The translations under genes and the position numbers were made by a program. Below, piece by piece: positions 22,757-26,366 of a stretch of 26,366 nt of DNA. Source of the DNA: Pseudomonadota bacterium (lineage in GTDB: Bacteria; Pseudomonadota; Alphaproteobacteria; Rhizobiales; Beijerinckiaceae). The notes beneath the pieces are model-generated. The model was not told where the DNA came from and ran no database searches. It was given only the letters and a program-made list of their open reading frames with translations. The DNA lies in the NCBI GenBank assembly GCA_023423995.1, contig JAFAEL010000241.1, positions 1-26,366 on the forward strand, given 5' to 3'. Position 1 is the stretch's first letter; every line of letters starts with the position of its first letter.

Positions 22757-25700
22757 ATGCACATCCACGTCTTCACGATTGATATCCTACCTTCGCCAAG
22801 CATCGTCACGACCGGCGGCTCGCTGCGCAGCCAGCAGATCATCAATGGACTGCGCGCGAGAGGGAATGAAGTTACCTACTCCGTCCCGAACTCAACATCT
22901 CTTGCCCGACGGCAATGGGAGCTCCTCTCGGAGGAGGAGCGCGCGAATGCCTTTGGATCCGAGGCAGGACGTACTTATCTCGACATCATCAGCCGCCTTA
23001 AGCCGGATGCCGTAGTCGCACTGTGGCCCATGGCTTTCAGCTTTCCCCGCCATGGACGCGAGGGGCCGATCATCGTCTATGATGCGAACGGTCTCCAAAA
23101 CGTCGAAGGCTACATCGCGGGGATGGCGAGCGGTGCGGGGCAGGGCTCGCTGGCGGACTTCACTCGCAGATATCTCAATAAGCTAACCACGGCCGACCTG
23201 CTCCTCTGTGGCTCACCCGAGCAGAAGGCCTACTGGCAAGGCCTTCTCGCGTTTCACCTCGGCACTGTCCTTCCGCCCGAGATGGTGGAGCTACCGTATT
23301 ATCCCGCCGTCACGCCTCCTGTGGTTCCATACGATCAGGGCCCTCCACGGCTGTTCTGCGCGGGCGCATTCCTGCCCTGGAACAGCCCTGAAGGACATCT
23401 CCTTCAGGCGGCGAGGCTGCTCGCGGCGGCTGGGCGCGGCGAACTCGTCGTCATCGGTCGGCCCGACATCACCATGAAGCATGCGAGAAGCGTCGACGAC
23501 GAGCTTGAGGCCGTCGAGGCGACAGGGTGTGCCCGTCTCACCGAAGGAATGCCGTATGCCGAGTTCTCGTCGATCATCAATGGCGGCGGCATCGCCATCG
23601 ACCTGAACACGCCGACGCTCGAGCGCCAGCTCGCCGTGCCCATACGCACAGTGACGTACCTGGCGCATGGCGTACCGGTTCTCACGAACGACTACTCCTC
23701 ATTGGGCAAAGAGATCGCAACGCGGGGCGCCGGATGGGCGATAGACCCGACCGACCCGGCTGCGTTCCGGGCCGCTCTGACGACTGTTCTCGAGACGTCG
23801 GCCGACCAACTCGCCTTGATGAGTCAGGCTGCGCGACAACTCGCCCACGATCGCTTTGACGCGGCCAGGGGCTTTTCGGAACTCCAAGCCGCTTTGGATG
23901 AACAGTCGTCGCGCCGCAGGATTGCGCGGTTCGAGCGTCGCCGCGTCGTTCCGGCAGCAAAGGATCTGCGCCCGTGCGTTCTTGTCGTGAGCGATGATTT
24001 TGAGAACTTCCTGGAGTTGCGCGTTCGCATCCCGTTCGACGCTATGTATAAGGCCGGCCTCATCAAAGGCTACCACGTCCTCAGCCGGGGCAGGATCACC
24101 CGCTCGGTGGGCGTGAAGGTAGAGATCCAGGACATCGACGCCGTCTGGGTGCAGCGCGTGCCATCCCGCAATCCGCTGTTCCTTGCAGATACCTTCGACG
24201 GCCGCTTCGTCTACGACATAGATGACAACCTGCTCGTGACGGCCTCCTACAGGCCGCCATTCAGTCCGGAATTCACGACCATCGTTCGGTCACTGATGCG
24301 AGGCGCGAAGGTCGTCACGACTACAAACGCTCGACTGATGGCGAGTTTGGAGCGCAATTCAGGGATACAGATCGAGCACAAGACCGTTCTTGCGCCTAAC
24401 CTCGCCGAGCATACCGAGGTGTTGCCCGGTCATGCGAAGCCTGACGCGTTGCTGCTGGCGGCGAGCGATCACCTGCCTTTGACCGCATCGCGGGCCGCCT
24501 TCCTCTCGGCGATCGAGCGCTTCGCCCGTTCCCGCGGGATGCCCCTCGCCTATGTCGGCACTGAGGCGAATGATTTTTCCAAGACGGGTATGACAGTCTG
24601 GGCCACCGGCACGCTGGATTATTTCACGTACCGCGAGTTCCTGCGGCGCCATAACGTGATGGCGGTCGTGCCCTTGGAGGGGCATGGTGATCCACGAACT
24701 CAGGAATTCATCGACAGCAAGTCGGACATCAAGCTGGTAGAGTTCGGCAGCTGCGGTGTGCCGGCCGCTTACGCCGATGTAGCGCCGTATCGTGATACCC
24801 CTCTTCGCTGCGGGCCGCTGGTCGACATGGGCGACGCGGAGGCGATCGTCGCCGCCCTTGACGAGGTGTACGGTAACGCCGACGCGATCAGGGCCCGGGG
24901 GAAGGAGAGCGTCCGAGAGCATCGCCTCGCACTCGATGTCGTGCGCTCCACATGGTTTAAGGCCGTGGAGCATACCCGCCTCCCCGTCCCGCTGCCGCTT
25001 TCCGTCCTACTGGAGCGTGAGGAGCGCTATGCTTCCTTCACTGCCGAGTGTCCGGTGGCAGAGTCTCTATTCAGCGTGGAAGATTATCTTAAGCGTAATC
25101 CAGACCTTGTCGACCGGGTTGCTGGCGGTCGGCCCGCCGGAGGTTCGCCGGACACGCAGGCCTACGAGCACTACGTATCCGAGGGCGTCTCTAGCGGCCG
25201 AGTGTGGTTCCCCAATTCGGTCGCGAATGCGCAGGATCTGATGCTGCGGGTTCGAGAGGATGCCGAGCGCCAGTTCGACATCTTAGCCGAACTCGAGAGC
25301 AAGGTGACCGAGGTGCTTGGAGCACCGTCGCAACCGGCCGACAGAAGGCCGACATCGGCGGCGATCGGAGTCCCGCCGGCCCTCCGGAGAGTCTCCCGCC
25401 GCTTAGCCAAAGTGCTCGGGCTCAAGCTCTCGCCGCGGGTCCCCGCGTTATTTGACCCCGAGTACTATCTGCGCGCCTACCCGGACGTGAAAGCCGCGGG
25501 TGTCGATCCTTATGCTCACTACCTTGACCACGGCATCTCCGAGCGCCGCAATCCGAATGCCTTTTTTGACGCAGCGTGGTACATCAGTCGGAATCCGGAG
25601 GCTGCCCGCCCCGGCGTCGATCCGCTGCAGCACTATGTCAAGGCCGGGGCGGCGGCTGGCGCCGACCCGAGCCCCCGCTTCTCGACAAAGAGCTATAAAA

Positions 25701-25789
25701 AGCACAACGCTGACTTGGCCGGGATGAACCCGTTGGAGCACTTTCTCAAGACGGGCCGCATTGAAGGGCGCTCACCACGGCCACAGTGA
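22757..25789 (+). CDS. Large double GT-B glycosyltransferase with C-terminal 38-residue repeats
   Basis: This is a 1010-aa protein. The first half (about 1-385) looks like a GT-B glycosyltransferase: STGGSLRS-type loop at 18-25, GELVVIGRPDI, YLAHGVPVLTNDYSSLGKEI (301-320) and a closing helix. The second half (about 404-740) repeats the design: VLVVSDDFENFLELRVRIPF, FVYDIDDNLL (484-493), VTTTNARLMASL, KLVEFGSCGVPAAYADVAPY (659-678). A coiled-coil-like stretch follows (about 824-855), then repeats of the form F-x4-YL-x3-PD..P..HYL..G..EGR: one divergent at about 772-818 and three regular copies starting at F899, F937 and F975, period 38. Such repeats accompany some surface-glycan transferases and may bind glycan or partners. 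It is the last gene of the plus-strand operon and probably the cytoplasmic assembly enzyme. Confidence 0.85.
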   Translation: MHIHVFTIDILPSPSIVTTGGSLRSQQIINGLRARGNEVTYSVPNSTSLARRQWELLSEEERANAFGSEAGRTYLDIISRLKPDAVVALWPMAFSFPRHGREGPIIVYDANGLQNVEGYIAGMASGAGQGSLADFTRRYLNKLTTADLLLCGSPEQKAYWQGLLAFHLGTVLPPEMVELPYYPAVTPPVVPYDQGPPRLFCAGAFLPWNSPEGHLLQAARLLAAAGRGELVVIGRPDITMKHARSVDDELEAVEATGCARLTEGMPYAEFSSIINGGGIAIDLNTPTLERQLAVPIRTVTYLAHGVPVLTNDYSSLGKEIATRGAGWAIDPTDPAAFRAALTTVLETSADQLALMSQAARQLAHDRFDAARGFSELQAALDEQSSRRRIARFERRRVVPAAKDLRPCVLVVSDDFENFLELRVRIPFDAMYKAGLIKGYHVLSRGRITRSVGVKVEIQDIDAVWVQRVPSRNPLFLADTFDGRFVYDIDDNLLVTASYRPPFSPEFTTIVRSLMRGAKVVTTTNARLMASLERNSGIQIEHKTVLAPNLAEHTEVLPGHAKPDALLLAASDHLPLTASRAAFLSAIERFARSRGMPLAYVGTEANDFSKTGMTVWATGTLDYFTYREFLRRHNVMAVVPLEGHGDPRTQEFIDSKSDIKLVEFGSCGVPAAYADVAPYRDTPLRCGPLVDMGDAEAIVAALDEVYGNADAIRARGKESVREHRLALDVVRSTWFKAVEHTRLPVPLPLSVLLEREERYASFTAECPVAESLFSVEDYLKRNPDLVDRVAGGRPAGGSPDTQAYEHYVSEGVSSGRVWFPNSVANAQDLMLRVREDAERQFDILAELESKVTEVLGAPSQPADRRPTSAAIGVPPALRRVSRRLAKVLGLKLSPRVPALFDPEYYLRAYPDVKAAGVDPYAHYLDHGISERRNPNAFFDAAWYISRNPEAARPGVDPLQHYVKAGAAAGADPSPRFSTKSYKKHNADLAGMNPLEHFLKTGRIEGRSPRPQ
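25451..25786 (+). repeat. Three tandem 38-residue protein repeats within the 1010-aa gene
   Basis: The repeats start at F899, F937 and F975 (DNA 25451, 25565, 25679), a constant spacing of 114 bp. Units open FDPEYYLRAYPD, FDAAWYISRNPE and FSTKSYKKHNAD, and each continues with P(Y/L)..H(Y/F)L or HYV, then G and a charged RNP, ADPSP or RSPRP ending. The DNA itself is diverged, so this is an old protein-level repeat and not a slipped DNA repeat. A fourth, looser unit is at 25070-25210. Confidence 0.75.
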
Positions 25790-25844
25790 GGGTCGCCGTC
25801 CTATGCCCACCCATCACCCATCTCGGGCAGACGGCTTATGCAGT

Positions 25845-26240
25845 GTTGGTCTGCCCCCGCAAAACTGGAGCACTTGAGGTTAGAGTTTCGGCCGTGAGTC
25901 CCTGGCTGGGAGGAGCCGAGCCGGTGAAGGCCTCAATGTTCACGGACGCCTAGAAGGCGTTCATTCTGAAGCAGGGTGCTGAGGGGATTCCGGTTGCGGA
26001 GATCTGCCGGAAGGCGGGGATCAGCCAGGCCACCTACTTCAACTGGAAGAAGAAGTTCGACGGCATGACGCCGCCGGAGATGCGGCGCCTGAAGCAGCTT
26101 GAGGATGAGAACGCGAAGCTGCGCAAGCTCGTCGCCGACCTGTCACTCGACCGCGAGATGCTGCAGGACGTGATCCGCCGAAAACTCTGAGGCCTGGTCG
26201 CAAGCGCAAGCTCGTTGACGCGGTGCGACGGCAGTGGGAC
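25845..26240 (+). mobile_element. IS3-family insertion sequence, left part, interrupted
   Basis: The left end is near GGTCTGCCCCCGCAAAACTGG (about 25849; the exact edge is uncertain). It carries a nonsense-mutated orfA and the first codons of orfB, then is cut at about 26241 by another IS3-family left end. It begins about 55 bp after the 1010-aa gene. It belongs to a different IS3 subgroup from the element at 7115, judged by its orfA sequence. Confidence 0.75.
25924..26190 (+). pseudogene. IS3-family orfA with a premature stop
   Basis: From GTG 25924 the frame reads KASMFTDA, then a TAG at 25951-25953 where a glutamine codon is expected (CAG to TAG), then KAFILKQGAEGIPVAEICRK, AGISQATYFNWKKKF, MRRLKQLEDENAKLRKLVAD and LSLDREMLQDVIRRKL, ending at TGA 26188-26190. 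The helix-turn-helix and leucine zipper are intact after the stop. Unless it initiates downstream or the stop is read through, it is inactive. Confidence 0.85.
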
Positions 26241-26243
26241 TGA
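26187..26243 (+). pseudogene. IS3-family orfB, first 18 codons only
   Basis: Overlapping the orfA stop in the other frame is RPGRKRKLVDAVRRQW, the usual beginning of orfB in this subgroup, reached by frameshifting in intact elements. It ends within 18 codons at a TGA formed by the left terminus of the next insertion sequence, so the DDE domain is missing here. Confidence 0.75.
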
Positions 26244-26366
26244 CCTTGCCCCCTGAAATGCCCTCGCTCTGAGCTAGGGTCCGTCGAGCAGGAGACGGAC
26301 GATGAAGAAGAGCCGGTTCAGCGAGGAGCAGATCATCGGCATCCTGAAGGAGCAGCAGGCCGGGCT
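26241..26366 (+). mobile_element. Left end of a second IS3-family element (IS407-like), runs off the window
   Basis: The terminus TGACCTTGCCCCCTGAAATG (26241-26260) resembles IS407-group inverted repeats. It is followed by an orfA start. It has landed inside orfB of the preceding IS3-family element, so the two are nested and this one is younger. Whether it is complete cannot be seen. Confidence 0.75.
26302..26366 (+). CDS. IS3-family transposase orfA, partial (cut by window end)
   Basis: The ATG at 26302 with CAGGAG 7 nt upstream opens MKKSRFSEEQIIGILKEQQA, the standard orfA N-terminus of IS407-like elements (helix-turn-helix, DNA binding). Only 21 codons are inside the window, without any stop, so it may be intact beyond it. 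Confidence 0.82.
   Translation, partial: MKKSRFSEEQIIGILKEQQAG

Noticed and set aside
1..26366. CRISPR array, tRNA or rRNA genes, phage integrase or attachment sites
   Set aside because: I looked for regularly spaced direct repeats, cloverleaf or conserved rRNA sequence and tyrosine/serine recombinase motifs and found none. A covariance-model search would be decisive for small RNAs.

Overview
The window looks like chromosomal DNA from a high-GC alphaproteobacterium, most likely order Hyphomicrobiales (Rhizobiales). The genus is not resolvable by eye; a Methylobacterium/Microvirga-like host is only a guess. The assignment rests on base composition, the one-base overlap of dapF and mtaB, a DUF1236-like exported protein, and alphaproteobacterial-style capsule proteins.

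Region 1 (about 1-6815) is ordinary chromosome. A small exported protein (41-463, -) is followed by a minus-strand group reading dapF, mtaB, ABC ATPase, ABC permease (4598 down to 770). Divergent from dapF is an exported GyrI-like protein (4712-5440, +). It ends 3 bp from a convergent NAPE-PLD-like metallo-beta-lactamase-fold hydrolase (5444-6508, -). A small GTG-start membrane protein follows (6630-6815, +).

Region 2 (about 6816-8152) is insertion-sequence debris with no intact transposase: the C-terminal piece of an IS5-type transposase, a decayed IS3-family element with premature stops and a central deletion, and the N-terminal piece of an IS481-like transposase.

Region 3 (8211-25789) is a surface-polysaccharide (capsule or exopolysaccharide) locus of the ABC-transporter-dependent type. 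It has three blocks. Block A, visibly AT-richer, holds a KpsM-like export permease (-) and two divergent methyltransferases (+). Block B (17155 down to 11658, -) reads as one operon: a double-GT2 glycosyltransferase, a methyltransferase, an uncharacterised 348-aa protein and a KpsE-like chain-length/export protein. Block C (17468-25789, +) holds a KpsT-like ATPase, a second KpsE-like protein, rmlA, rmlC, rmlB, an uncharacterised about 169-aa protein, and a 1010-aa protein with two GT-B-like halves and C-terminal 38-residue repeats. Inferred joint role: RmlA/B/C make dTDP-4-keto-rhamnose-type precursors, the glycosyltransferases assemble a glycan, the methyltransferases decorate it, and KpsM/KpsT/KpsE export it. 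RmlD, an outer-membrane exporter (KpsD/Wza type) and KpsC/KpsS are not in the window.

Region 4 (about 25845-26366) is again IS DNA: an IS3-family element with a nonsense codon in orfA, whose orfB is cut after about 18 codons by the left end of a second IS3-family element that runs off the window. The locus is thus bracketed by transposon debris, has atypical composition in part, and carries several unassigned proteins. I see no tRNA, rRNA, CRISPR array or replication origin.
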